Origin: Streptomyces gobiensis
GTDB lineage: Bacteria > Actinomycetota > Actinomycetes > Streptomycetales > Streptomycetaceae
DNA length: 64,000 nt
Reading direction: 5' to 3'
NCBI RefSeq assembly: GCF_021216675.1
Contig: NZ_CP086120.1
Coordinates: 1,612,001 to 1,676,000, forward strand
Positions 24,789 to 33,388 of the stretch are shown piece by piece; the stretch's first letter is position 1, and each line of letters opens with the position of its first letter. The notes under the pieces were generated by a model. It saw only the letters and a list, made by a program, of their open reading frames with translations, ran no database searches and was not told where the DNA came from. A program made the translations under genes and the position numbers.

Positions 24789-25685
24789 TCAGCCGACGTA
24801 GCGGCGTGCGGTGGAGCGTCGTTGCTCCCGTTCGAGGGCTGCCAGCCGTTCCTCCACCCACGGGGGCACGACACGCCGTTCCCGGAGCACCCAGGGAAGC
24901 CCCGAGGCCGCCCGGACGAAGGCCCGCAGCGAGGCCCCGTCCCGTGGGACGGTGCGGGCGAGGTACCAGGTACGGCGCACAGCTGACCCCACGGGGCGGC
25001 GCAGCCAGCACAACCACAGGGTGTTGCGCAGGCCGTCGACGCGCCGCCGGGTGGCGTCCCGTTGGGCCGAAGGGGCGTGATGGGCGGTCAGCTCCTCGGC
25101 GAAGGCGAGCCACCATCCCCGCGTCATCAGGTCGGTGGCCAGCAGCTCTTCCTCGCCGCCGAGCCACAGCCGCGGCGAGAAGCCGCCCACGGAGCGGAAC
25201 GCGTCGGCGCGCAGCACCGTGGCCGCGGCCAGGAAGGAACCAAGTGCCGGTCCCGGCAGCCAGGGTGGCCCGGCGAGTGGTGAGTCGCGCAGCTCCCGCA
25301 CCACCGGGTCCTCGGTGCCGTGGGGTTCCACGACGATCCGTGCGGTGACCGAGGCGAGGTCGGGGTGCGCGTCGAGCAGGTCCGCGGCGCGGGCCAGGGA
25401 GCCGGGAGCCCACCAGGAGTCATCGTCGCAGAAGGCGATGTAGGGCGTACGAGCGTGGCGTACCGCGAGGTTGCGCCCCACCGCACCCAGATTGCGGCCG
25501 GGCCGCAGCAGCCGTACCCGCGGATACTGCCGGGTCACCGCCTCCGCCGTGCCGTCGGTGGAGGCGTTGTCGGTGACAAGGACGGGCGGGCTCTCGGGCA
25601 GGGCCGTCAGCCGGTCCAGCGTACGCAGCAGTTCGTCCCGCCGGTTGTGGGTGATCACCACGACGCTCGTACGGTCATCCGGCAT
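24789..25685 (-). CDS. Family 2 glycosyltransferase
   Basis: A 298-residue GT2 enzyme: VVVITHNRRDELLRTL at the start, DNASTDGT, and the DxD-equivalent FCDDDSWW near residue 87. The ATG gives an 11-bp overlap with the next upstream gene; the frame continues further upstream without a good start. Its closest relative here is the adjacent 25675-26562 protein, which shares the same architecture, so the pair look like a local duplication. It probably adds a sugar to a cell-envelope glycan. Confidence 0.87.
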   Translation of the reverse strand: MPDDRTSVVVITHNRRDELLRTLDRLTALPESPPVLVTDNASTDGTAEAVTRQYPRVRLLRPGRNLGAVGRNLAVRHARTPYIAFCDDDSWWAPGSLARAADLLDAHPDLASVTARIVVEPHGTEDPVVRELRDSPLAGPPWLPGPALGSFLAAATVLRADAFRSVGGFSPRLWLGGEEELLATDLMTRGWWLAFAEELTAHHAPSAQRDATRRRVDGLRNTLWLCWLRRPVGSAVRRTWYLARTVPRDGASLRAFVRAASGLPWVLRERRVVPPWVEERLAALEREQRRSTARRYVG

Positions 25686-26562
25686 GGCTCTCAGCCCCCT
25701 CACGGGAATCCTCGATACGCCGCACCGCCGACTCCACATACGGCGGCAGTTGTCTGCGGTAACGCAGCGCGGCGGGCAGCCGCGCGAACGCTCCGCGCAG
25801 CGCGAGGCGTGCTTCGCGGTCCCGTCGCGCCGCGGCGGCCAGCGCGGTGGTGCGGCGCAGCGCGATCGGCAGCGGGCGGCGCAGCCAGGTCGTGAGCAGT
25901 TCGTTGCGCCGCAGCAGGGCGCCCCGGCCGGTACGTGTGCCCGGCGCCGGGTCGTGGTGGGCGATGACTTCCCGGCAGTACGTCACGCCCCAGCCGCGCG
26001 CGGCCAGGTCGTAGGCGAGCAGGCTCTCCTCCGCCCCGAAGAAGAGCACCGGATGGAAGCCCCCCGCGTCCAGAAAGGCCGAACGCCGCACCACAGCCGC
26101 GCAGCCGAGGAACCCGAGCACCTGACGGCCCGGCAGATCCGGTGCGCTTCCCAGAGGTGAGGCGCTGAGCACTGCCTCCAGTGGGTCGGCGCGTCCTTCG
26201 CTGCTGACCCGCACACCGGCGGCGAGCAGGCCCAGCCGGGGGTGCTGGTCGAACAGCTCGGCGGCGGTGGCCAGGGCGCCGGGTTCCCACCAGGAGTCAT
26301 CGTCGCTGAAGGCGATGTACGGGGTGCGCAGCGCGCTGACACCGTGGTTGCGGGCGACCGCGCCCCGGTTCTCCGGCAGCGGCAGCAGCCGGACGCCGGG
26401 AAAGCGTTCGGTCACCATGGTGCGGGTGTGGTCGGTGGAGCCGTTGTCGGCCACCAGCACGGTGGGCTGTTCGGGCAGCGCGAGCAGCCGCTCCAGGGTG
26501 CGGGCCAGGGTGTCCGCGCGATTGCGCGTGGCGATCACCACACCGATGGGCGGGGAGCTCAT
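25675..26562 (-). CDS. Family 2 glycosyltransferase
   Basis: A 295-residue GT2 enzyme, paralogue of the downstream gene: VVIATRNRADTLARTLERLL, DNGSTDHT and FSDDDSWWEPG in the acceptor/DxD region. It overlaps the upstream GT9 gene by 4 bp and the downstream GT2 gene by 11 bp, indicating coupled translation in the same operon. Confidence 0.88.
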   Translation of the reverse strand: MSSPPIGVVIATRNRADTLARTLERLLALPEQPTVLVADNGSTDHTRTMVTERFPGVRLLPLPENRGAVARNHGVSALRTPYIAFSDDDSWWEPGALATAAELFDQHPRLGLLAAGVRVSSEGRADPLEAVLSASPLGSAPDLPGRQVLGFLGCAAVVRRSAFLDAGGFHPVLFFGAEESLLAYDLAARGWGVTYCREVIAHHDPAPGTRTGRGALLRRNELLTTWLRRPLPIALRRTTALAAAARRDREARLALRGAFARLPAALRYRRQLPPYVESAVRRIEDSREGAESHAG

Positions 26563-27533
26563 CGTTTCCCTCCCTTCTCGAGCATCCGGAGGCCCTCCAG
26601 CTCGGCGAGTGCGGCCAGCACTTCGTCCGTCCCGATGCGCAGCAGCAGCGGATCGGGGCGGTCGCCATGCGGGTCACCCGGCGGGCCGGGATGCCACAGC
26701 GCGCGGTGGCGCGGCAGCGGCGGCGGGCCCCACAGGCGTGGCGAGACCGGACCGAAGAGGGTGACGGACGGGGTGCCGTGGGCGACGGCGAGATGGGCGA
26801 TGGCGGTATCCCCGCTGACGACCGCGCCGGCATCGGCGACGAGGGCCGACAGCCGTTCAAAGGAGAGGTCGGCGTAGAGGTCGGTGCCGGGGAGGCGGGC
26901 CGCCGTGCCGACGCGGGCGAGCAGTGCGTCTTCCCCGGGCCCGGCCGTGACCGCGATACGGGCGCCCTGGCGGCGCAGTGCCGTGATGACGGCCGCGTAG
27001 CGCTCGACGGGCCAGCGCCGGGAGGGCGAGCCCGCTCCGGGATGTACCACGATGGCACCGGGCGCCGGGGAGGGCCCGGATGGCCGTGGCAGGTGCAGCG
27101 CGCTGGGGTTGGCGGGGATTCCGTAGGCCCGCAGCAGGCGGCACCAGCGGTCCCGTTCGTGCTCGTCGGCGCGCCATGGCGGCCCCTCGATCTCCGGTAC
27201 GGCCGGATGGGCGAACGCCAGGATCCGGGCGGGTGCCAGCCCGGCCAGCAGCCGGTGGCTGGGCGGTCCGCTGCCGTGCAGGTTCACCGCGATCGCGGGT
27301 GGCGCCCCCCGCCACCGCAGGGTGCTGGGTACGGCCCGGCCGGGGGCGGAGGCGGGCAGGAGCCGGTCCACCGCGCCGGTCAGCGCGGCCGGTGCGGCCA
27401 GTTCCGGGGGTGCGGCGAGGACGATCTCGTAGGAGCTGAAGGCGCGTCGCAGTCCGCGGAGCGCGGGCACGGCGGTGAGCAGATCCCCGAGTCCCAGCGC
27501 TCGCAGCACGAGCAGCCTCGGTGGCCCGGTCAC
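26559..27533 (-). CDS. Family 9 glycosyltransferase (heptosyltransferase-like)
   Basis: A 324-residue GT9 protein: LLVLRALGLGDLLTAVPALR at the N-terminus, IVVHPGAGSPSRRWP in the nucleotide-sugar part, and a VSGDTAIAHLAVAHGTPSVTLFGP segment typical of ADP-heptose:LPS heptosyltransferases. It is encoded directly after the bifunctional heptose kinase/adenylyltransferase gene (4-bp overlap), so ADP-heptose is the natural donor. The acceptor is unknown, since this is not an LPS-making cell. Confidence 0.9.
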   Translation of the reverse strand: MTGPPRLLVLRALGLGDLLTAVPALRGLRRAFSSYEIVLAAPPELAAPAALTGAVDRLLPASAPGRAVPSTLRWRGAPPAIAVNLHGSGPPSHRLLAGLAPARILAFAHPAVPEIEGPPWRADEHERDRWCRLLRAYGIPANPSALHLPRPSGPSPAPGAIVVHPGAGSPSRRWPVERYAAVITALRRQGARIAVTAGPGEDALLARVGTAARLPGTDLYADLSFERLSALVADAGAVVSGDTAIAHLAVAHGTPSVTLFGPVSPRLWGPPPLPRHRALWHPGPPGDPHGDRPDPLLLRIGTDEVLAALAELEGLRMLEKGGKR

Positions 27534-28999
27534 GGGGCCTCGCCCCGCATCCGGGCGGCGATACGCGTCGTGGAGTGGCCCTCCCGGTAGGGCAGCATCA
27601 GCACATGGCCACCCCAGCGCTCAAGCATCGCGGCCTCGGGCAGATCGGCCAGCGCGTAGTCGCTGCCCTTCACCCAGATGTCCGGGCGCAGCCGTGACAG
27701 CAGCGTTTCCGGCGTGTCCTCGTCGAAGACCGCGACGGCGTCCACGCACTTGAGGGCGCGCAGCACCCGGATCCGGTCGTCCAGCGGAGTGATGGGGCGG
27801 CCCTCTCCCTTGCGACGCCGTACGGAAGCATCGGAGTTGAGGCAGACGATGAGGCAGTCGCCGAGTTCCCGGGCCGACTCCAGAAGACCGATGTGTCCGG
27901 GATGCAGCAGGTCGAAGCAGCCCCCGGCGGCAACGACGGTGCCGCCACGGGCGCGAACCCGGGCCACCAGCCGGCCTGCTTCGGCCGTGACGCCCGCCAG
28001 CTCCCGGGCGACCGCGCGCGCGGATGGCCGCCAGCCGCTCAGCGCCGGGGCCACCGCCTGCTCCGCGCGGGTGAGGCAGCGGCTGAACTGGGCGGGGCCA
28101 CCGTCGGCGACATAGGCGGTGGCCGCCGATACGGCCCCACGCACCGCCTCTTCGGGCAGCGCTCCGTCACCCAGCAGACCGGCGGCGGTCACGGCGAAGC
28201 GGTCGCCGGCGCCGCAGCTGTCGCCGTCGTGTGCCTCGGGCGCGGGGACGAGCAGGGGGCTGCCGCCCTGCGACAGCAGAACGCCCTGCTCGCCGAGCGT
28301 CACGGCGACGGAGGCCGCCGCCCAGGCGCGGGCGAGCGTGCCGGCGTGCCGCGCCACGCTCCGCAGCCCGTCGGCGCTCTCCTTCTCGTTCTCGGTGGCC
28401 GATGTCCCACCGGCCTGGGAGGCCCGTGCGAAATGGCGCGCCTCGTCGATGGTCGGGGTGACCAGCCGGGCGCCGGGGACGGGACGACCGCCACGGGGAT
28501 GGGGGTCCCAGGCCACCGGGGTGCGGCGGGCGACCCGGGCCAGCAGCCCACGGAGGCTCTCGGGGGTGCCGCGGCCGTAGTCCGCGACCAGCACCGCACC
28601 GGCTGCTTCGATCGCCGACCGGGCGTCGTCCGTGGCCTTCCCGGCGCGGCCGTCACCCCGGTCGACGCGGACCACCGGCCGGCCCCGGGCGAGTACGCGG
28701 GTCTTCTCGACCAGGGTGCCGTCCAGCTCCACGGTGACCAGGGTGACCCGACGGGCCAGCAGCTCGCGGACCCGGCAGCTGGCCGGATCGCCCCCGAGCG
28801 CGGTGACGAGGGTGACATCACGGCCGTCGCGGGCCGCCATCAGGGCGGCCAGGGCGGCTCCGCCGGGACGTACCCACTCCATGCACTTCTCGACCACCGG
28901 AATGGGTGCGTCCGGTGCCAGCCGCTCTGTGGTACCGGCCAGGTCACGGTCGAGAAGGGCATCACCCACGATGACGAGTGGCACCGGATCAGGCGGCAT
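27530..28999 (-). CDS. hldE: Bifunctional heptose-7-phosphate kinase / heptose-1-phosphate adenylyltransferase (HldE-like)
   Basis: A 489-residue fusion. Residues 1-325 form a PfkB/ribokinase-type kinase with GAGD at 263-266 providing the catalytic Asp. Residues 345-489 form a cytidylyltransferase-fold domain with GCFDLLHPGHIG (360-371) and WVKGSDYA. In HldE the first half makes heptose-1,7-bisphosphate and the second half makes ADP-heptose after GmhB removes the 7-phosphate. It lies next to gmhA and in the same operon as gmhB, which supports the assignment. Confidence 0.9.
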   Translation of the reverse strand: MPPDPVPLVIVGDALLDRDLAGTTERLAPDAPIPVVEKCMEWVRPGGAALAALMAARDGRDVTLVTALGGDPASCRVRELLARRVTLVTVELDGTLVEKTRVLARGRPVVRVDRGDGRAGKATDDARSAIEAAGAVLVADYGRGTPESLRGLLARVARRTPVAWDPHPRGGRPVPGARLVTPTIDEARHFARASQAGGTSATENEKESADGLRSVARHAGTLARAWAAASVAVTLGEQGVLLSQGGSPLLVPAPEAHDGDSCGAGDRFAVTAAGLLGDGALPEEAVRGAVSAATAYVADGGPAQFSRCLTRAEQAVAPALSGWRPSARAVARELAGVTAEAGRLVARVRARGGTVVAAGGCFDLLHPGHIGLLESARELGDCLIVCLNSDASVRRRKGEGRPITPLDDRIRVLRALKCVDAVAVFDEDTPETLLSRLRPDIWVKGSDYALADLPEAAMLERWGGHVLMLPYREGHSTTRIAARMRGEAP

Positions 29000-29591
29000 G
29001 GCTCCTCACCCCCAGCTTTCCGTCGAAGGCGGTGCAGATCATGTGGACGGCCACCAGGTGGAGTTCCTGGACCGTCGCCGTGGAGGTGCCGGGCACACAC
29101 AGGGCCGTGTCGCTGGCCGCCGCCAGCGGGTTGGGAGAAGGGCCGGTCAAGGCCCAGATCCGCATGCCCCGCTGGCGTGCGGCCCGCGCCGCGGAGAGCA
29201 GGTTGGCGCTGGCACCGCTGGTGGAGAGCAGCATCAGCACATCGCCGTCGCGTCCGTGTGCGCAGACCTGCCGGGCGAACACCTCGTCCACGCCGTAGTC
29301 GTTGGCGATGGCCGTGGTGCTGGAGGTGTCCGCGTGCAGGGCTATGGCCGAGAACGGGGGCCGGTCCTCGCGGTAGCGGCCGACCAGTTCGGCGGTGAGG
29401 TGCTGGGCCTGCGCGGCACTGCCGCCGTTGCCCGCGGCGAGCAGCCGCCCGCCGCGGGTGAGCACGCGTTCCAGCTGCTCACCCCAGCGCTGGGTGGCGG
29501 GCACGGCGGACGCACGGAAGGGGCCGAGCGCGGCCAGCAGCGCGTCGCAGTGGTCATGGACCTCCGTGGCGGGGTTCGGCTCCAGCCTCAT
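28989..29591 (-). CDS. gmhA: Sedoheptulose-7-phosphate isomerase (GmhA-like, SIS domain)
   Basis: A 200-residue SIS-domain isomerase. GNGGSAAQAQHLTAEL carries the phosphate loop and the His and Glu of the metal/active site, STSG forms the second phosphate loop, and QELHLVAVHMIC near residue 180 supplies further metal ligands. Length matches GmhA. It converts sedoheptulose-7-phosphate to D-glycero-D-manno-heptose-7-phosphate, the first step to ADP-heptose. It overlaps hldE by 11 bp. Confidence 0.92.
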   Translation of the reverse strand: MRLEPNPATEVHDHCDALLAALGPFRASAVPATQRWGEQLERVLTRGGRLLAAGNGGSAAQAQHLTAELVGRYREDRPPFSAIALHADTSSTTAIANDYGVDEVFARQVCAHGRDGDVLMLLSTSGASANLLSAARAARQRGMRIWALTGPSPNPLAAASDTALCVPGTSTATVQELHLVAVHMICTAFDGKLGVRSHAA

Positions 29592-30799
29592 CGCGCCACC
29601 TCCGTGGCGATACGGGGCCGGTCCACCAGCCGCTCGTACAGCTGGGCGGCACCGTCCGCGACCCGCTCCCAGGTGTAGCGGGCCAGTACGCGCCGGCGGC
29701 CGGCCTCGCCGTAGCGCCGCAGCAGCTCCGGTGAGCCGAGCAGTTCCGCGAGGGTGGCGGCGAGCGCGTCGACGTCGCCCGGTTCCACGAGGCGGCCCGT
29801 GACCCGGTCGTCGACGGTGTCCAGATGGCCGCCGACGCGGGTGGCGACCACGGGGACGCCGCAGGCCATCGCCTCCAGCGGCACAATGCCGAAGGGCTCG
29901 TAGCCGGGCGTCGTCACCACCACATCGGCGCTGCGGATCAGGTCGGGCATCCGCTCGTGCGGGACTGAGCCGGTGAGCCGGACCCGTTCCGCCACGCCGT
30001 ACTCCGCCGCCAGCCGCAGCAGCCGCTGCGCCTCCGGGTCCACGCCGAGGTGCGCGGGTTCGGGACCGCCCGTGATGAGGAGTTCGGTGTGCGGCAGCCG
30101 GGCGAGGGCGCGGATGGAGTGTTCCATGCCCTTGCGGGGCACCAGACGGCCGATGGTCAGCAGCCGGTGCCGTGCGGAGCGGCGTTCGGAGCTCTCACCG
30201 GGCCGGAACAGTTCCGTGTCCACGCCGCACGGCACCACGGCGGCGTGCTGCGGCGGCACGCCCATGGCCTTCAGCTCCGCCACCTCGTCCGTGCAGGTGG
30301 CGAGGATGCCGGCGCAGGTCAGTCCGATACGCCGTTCCGTGGCGATGCGCTGGGCGGGGCTGCTGTCCTGGTCCCCCTGGTGGCGGCGCTTGACGGTGCC
30401 GAGGGCGTGGAAGGTCTGTACGACGGGGATCCGGTGGTCCCGCGCGCCGTCCAGCGCGGCCATGCCGGACATCCAGAAGTGCGCGTGCACCACATCGGGT
30501 GGAGCGCCCGCCCAGGTATGGGCCAGATACGCGCCGAAGCCGGGTATAAAGGGGAAGAGCGCGTCCTTGGGGACGGAGTCCGGCGGTCCGGCCGGTACAT
30601 GTTCGACGGTGACACCGTCGGCGAACCGCTGTCGGTGCGGCAGGTCCGGGGCGTCGCGCCGGCTGTAGACGGTGATGTCGTGGCCGCGGCGCCCCAACGC
30701 ACGGGAAAGCTGGGCGACATAGACGTTCTGGCCGCCGGAGTCGGGGCCGCCGAGGCTGGCGAGCGGGCTCGCGTGCTCGGACACCATGGCGATCCTCAT
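29588..30799 (-). CDS. Family 4 glycosyltransferase
   Basis: A 403-residue GT4 enzyme of the GT-B fold: SEHASPLASLGGPDSGGQNVY at the N-terminus (the glycine-rich acceptor loop), HAHFWMSG, GRLVPRKG in the donor domain and the EPFGIVPLEAMACG motif with its conserved glutamates. The ATG at 30797-30799 overlaps the upstream stop as ATGA and follows AAAGGAAG. Open frame continues upstream, but it only shadows the previous gene. MshA-, sucrose-synthase- and mannosyltransferase-type enzymes share this architecture, so the donor sugar is open. Confidence 0.9.
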   Translation of the reverse strand: MRIAMVSEHASPLASLGGPDSGGQNVYVAQLSRALGRRGHDITVYSRRDAPDLPHRQRFADGVTVEHVPAGPPDSVPKDALFPFIPGFGAYLAHTWAGAPPDVVHAHFWMSGMAALDGARDHRIPVVQTFHALGTVKRRHQGDQDSSPAQRIATERRIGLTCAGILATCTDEVAELKAMGVPPQHAAVVPCGVDTELFRPGESSERRSARHRLLTIGRLVPRKGMEHSIRALARLPHTELLITGGPEPAHLGVDPEAQRLLRLAAEYGVAERVRLTGSVPHERMPDLIRSADVVVTTPGYEPFGIVPLEAMACGVPVVATRVGGHLDTVDDRVTGRLVEPGDVDALAATLAELLGSPELLRRYGEAGRRRVLARYTWERVADGAAQLYERLVDRPRIATEVAR

Positions 30800-31761
30800 C
30801 GTGTCACTTCCTTTATGAGCTGTTCCCAGTCGTCGAGGAAGCGGCCCAGGCCGTAACGGGCCAGCACCGCCGCCCGTGCTTCCGCACCGGCCGCGCGCGC
30901 GTGCGCGGGGTCGGCCAGGAACCGGCGTACCGCGTCGGTCAGCACGTCGAGGCGGTTGGACACCACACCGGCGCCCTCCGGCACCGCCGCGGCCACCTCG
31001 GTCGTGGCCAGCGCCACCACCGGCATGCCCAGGTGCATGGCCTCCAGCAGTGAGAGGCCGAGCGAGGTCCAGCGCACGGGGTGTACATACACCCGGCGTG
31101 CGGCCAGTGCCCGGTGGAGTTCGCGCTGTGGGAGGTGGTGGACGCGGCAGCGGTCGTCGGGCAGGCCGAGGTGGGTGGCGAGGCCGTTGGTGCGCATCCC
31201 GAACACATCGAGGGGCGCGGCCCGGGCGAAGCCGGGGAGCAGATCGGTCCCGGTCGTACGGCCCCGTCTGACGGGGTCGTTGACGACGACGGCGGCTCGT
31301 GCCAGCTCTCCGGTCCAGCGCCGGCCGGGGTCCACGATGCCGTGTTCGATGACGGCGGTGTGGGTCCGGCCCGCGTCCCAGAAGAGCTGGTTGAAGTGGG
31401 TGACATGGACCAGCACCAGATCGGACCGGTCCGCTGCGGGGTGCCGGGTGTGCGGCACATCGCCGCGGGGGGTGTTGTGCTCGACGTACACGGCGGGCAC
31501 GTCCCGGCCCGGGCGACGGCCGCCGAGCCAGCGGGCGGCGAGCTCGGCCTCGTGCGGACGCTGCAGTACGACGAGGTCGACGTCGGTGTCCCGGAGCTGG
31601 TCGGGCGTCAGTTCGTACACGCTGTCCGGCCAGGTGAAGGTGGCGGCGCGGCCCAGGCCGTCCGGACCGCGGTCGGGGGTGACGGGCACCAGGTAGGTGT
31701 GCGGGCCCTGGACGAAGGCCGTCGTCCAGGAACCGTGCACATGCCAGAGCAGGATCCTCAT
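30796..31761 (-). CDS. GT-B type glycosyltransferase (family 4-like)
   Basis: A 321-residue protein: ILLWHVHGSWTTAFVQG at the N-terminus, VYVEHNTPRGDVPHTRHP, and SLGLSLLEAMHLGMPVVALATTE at the donor site, where the first Glu of the usual E-x7-E is replaced by a Leu-rich version. The ATG overlaps the GT9 stop as ATGA. Sequence between the two halves is shorter than in most GT4 proteins. It acts in the same glycan pathway; donor and acceptor are unknown. Confidence 0.83.
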   Translation of the reverse strand: MRILLWHVHGSWTTAFVQGPHTYLVPVTPDRGPDGLGRAATFTWPDSVYELTPDQLRDTDVDLVVLQRPHEAELAARWLGGRRPGRDVPAVYVEHNTPRGDVPHTRHPAADRSDLVLVHVTHFNQLFWDAGRTHTAVIEHGIVDPGRRWTGELARAAVVVNDPVRRGRTTGTDLLPGFARAAPLDVFGMRTNGLATHLGLPDDRCRVHHLPQRELHRALAARRVYVHPVRWTSLGLSLLEAMHLGMPVVALATTEVAAAVPEGAGVVSNRLDVLTDAVRRFLADPAHARAAGAEARAAVLARYGLGRFLDDWEQLIKEVTR

Positions 31762-32792
31762 GTGGCGCCCCCGGAGCAGAGCTTGTCGACCGCGGCGACC
31801 ACATCCCCGACGGTCACCGTGTCCAGGCACGGATGCCCCGGTACGGGGCACTGCCGCGCCCTGCTGCCCGCGCACGGCGCGTCCTGGTCGCCGAGCAGCA
31901 CCGTGGGGATGCCGTAGGGCGCCCAGCGCTCGGCGGGTACGACGGGCGCGAAGAGCGAGACGACGGGTGTGCCGACCGCCGCCGCGAGATGTGCGGGCCC
32001 GGTGTTGCCGCAGACGAGCGCGTTCGCACCGGCCAGGACGGCCGCCAGCTGGCCGTGGTCGGTGCGACCGCCGAGGTCGATCCCCTGGCGCCCCGCGACG
32101 GCGGCGGTCAGCTCGCGTTCCCCGGGGCCGCCCGTGACGACGACCCGGTGGCCTTCAGCGGACAGCGCCTGGACGGCCTGCGCACATCGCTCGGTGCTCC
32201 ACTGGCGTGCGGGCACGCTCGCGCCCGGGTGCAGCACCACGTAACCGGGCGAGCCGGGCAGCCCCGCGACTGGCGGCTCCACCGGGGGCACCTTGACGCG
32301 CAGCCGTCCGTCGTCCTCCGGTGGCAGGGCGAAACCCGCCGCCGCGGCGAGCTGCAGCGCCGCCCGGACCTCGTGGGCGTGCTCGGCGCGCTGGTGGCGC
32401 AGGTCCAGCAGCGAGCCGGGGTAGTCCACGCTGTCGGCGGCGATACGGCCCACGCCCGCCATTCGCAGCAGCAGCGCGGTGGGCAGCGGGCTCTGGTGGA
32501 ACGAGGTCAGCACGAGTGCGGTGTCGGCCGCCGCCCGGGAGAGCTGGTCGACGATGCGGTCGATGCCGCGCCGGGTGACCTGCGGAGGTTCAAATCCGGC
32601 CCAGGGGGCGTCCCAGACCAGCACCTCGTCGACGCCGGGAAGCAGCCGCGCGGCGGGCTCGCCGCGCGGGCCGCACAGCAGGACGACGCTGTCGCTGTGC
32701 GCGGCGACGGCACGGATGGCGGGCCCGGAGAGCAGCACATCGCCGAAGCTGTCGAGCCGTGCGACCAGAGTTCTCACCAGGGCTGTACTCAC
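31758..32792 (-). CDS. Family 9 glycosyltransferase (heptosyltransferase-like), second copy
   Basis: A 344-residue GT9 protein: VRTLVARLDSFGDVLLSGPAI at the N-terminus, YVVLHPGASVPARQW, and LVCGNTGPAHLAAAVGTPVVSLFAPVVP in the donor site. It ends with a Cys-containing tail (DAPCAGSRARQCPVPGHPC) seen in some GT9 proteins. It overlaps gmhB upstream and the GT-B gene downstream by 4 bp each. With the other GT9 enzyme it suggests at least two heptose additions. Confidence 0.9.
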   Translation of the reverse strand: MSTALVRTLVARLDSFGDVLLSGPAIRAVAAHSDSVVLLCGPRGEPAARLLPGVDEVLVWDAPWAGFEPPQVTRRGIDRIVDQLSRAAADTALVLTSFHQSPLPTALLLRMAGVGRIAADSVDYPGSLLDLRHQRAEHAHEVRAALQLAAAAGFALPPEDDGRLRVKVPPVEPPVAGLPGSPGYVVLHPGASVPARQWSTERCAQAVQALSAEGHRVVVTGGPGERELTAAVAGRQGIDLGGRTDHGQLAAVLAGANALVCGNTGPAHLAAAVGTPVVSLFAPVVPAERWAPYGIPTVLLGDQDAPCAGSRARQCPVPGHPCLDTVTVGDVVAAVDKLCSGGAT

Positions 32793-33388
32793 GAGGGCTC
32801 CTTCCCTTCGTCCCCTTCACCGAGCAGCCCTTCGCCGACCAGCCCTTCGCCCAGCACCCCTTCGCCGAGCAGGCAGTGGACCGCGGTCAGCAGATCGGGG
32901 GCCACGCAGGGCGCGGCGTCGATCTCCGCGTGACGGGTGCGGCCGTTGGGAACGAGCACGCCGATGGCACCGGCGGCGCGGGCGGCCGCCACATCCGACC
33001 CGATGTCGCCGATCACGGCGCATCGGTCGGGCCGTACGCCCAGCCGGGTGGCGGCGTCCAGGACCAGGCCGGGTGCCGGTTTACGGCAGGGGCAGCCCTC
33101 GCCGGGGTGATGGGGGCAGACGGCCCAGACATCGAAGGGGCCCAGCAGCCGCTCGATCCGGGCGTGTACGCGGCGCAGGTCATCCCAGCCGAGCAGGCCG
33201 CGGGCCAGCCCTGACTGGTTGGTCACGATGCCGGTCAGAAGCCCACGGGCGCGTACCGCCTCGACCGCCTCACGGGCGCCGGGCAGCAGCCGTACCAGGG
33301 CGGGGTCGCCGTTGTACGGCACATCCTCGACAAGGGTGCCGTCGCGGTCGAAGAACACCGCACGCGTCACACCCCGCGCCGGCCTCAT
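32789..33388 (-). CDS. gmhB: D-glycero-D-manno-heptose-1,7-bisphosphate 7-phosphatase (GmhB-like)
   Basis: A 199-residue HAD-IIIA phosphatase. FFDRDGTL gives the nucleophile Asp14 and acid Asp16, VTNQSG is motif II, and the zinc loop is complete (Cys91, His93, Cys99, Cys101 in CPHHPGEGCPC). It supplies the dephosphorylation step between the two HldE reactions. The C-terminus carries a repeated LLGEGVLGEGLVGEGLLGEG tail from an in-frame repeat in the DNA; no function is known for it. Confidence 0.9.
   Translation of the reverse strand: MRPARGVTRAVFFDRDGTLVEDVPYNGDPALVRLLPGAREAVEAVRARGLLTGIVTNQSGLARGLLGWDDLRRVHARIERLLGPFDVWAVCPHHPGEGCPCRKPAPGLVLDAATRLGVRPDRCAVIGDIGSDVAAARAAGAIGVLVPNGRTRHAEIDAAPCVAPDLLTAVHCLLGEGVLGEGLVGEGLLGEGDEGKEPS

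Noticed and set aside
24430..25413. An alternative 327-codon minus-strand frame over the SDR and GT2 genes
   Set aside because: It is out of frame with both genes; its composition is Arg/Gly/Pro-rich and it lacks glycosyltransferase or SDR motifs.
29588..31804. A 738-residue reading of the GT4 gene with a long N-terminal extension
   Set aside because: The extra N-terminal part only shadows the neighbouring glycosyltransferase in another frame. The ATG at 30797-30799 has a ribosome-binding site and an ATGA overlap.
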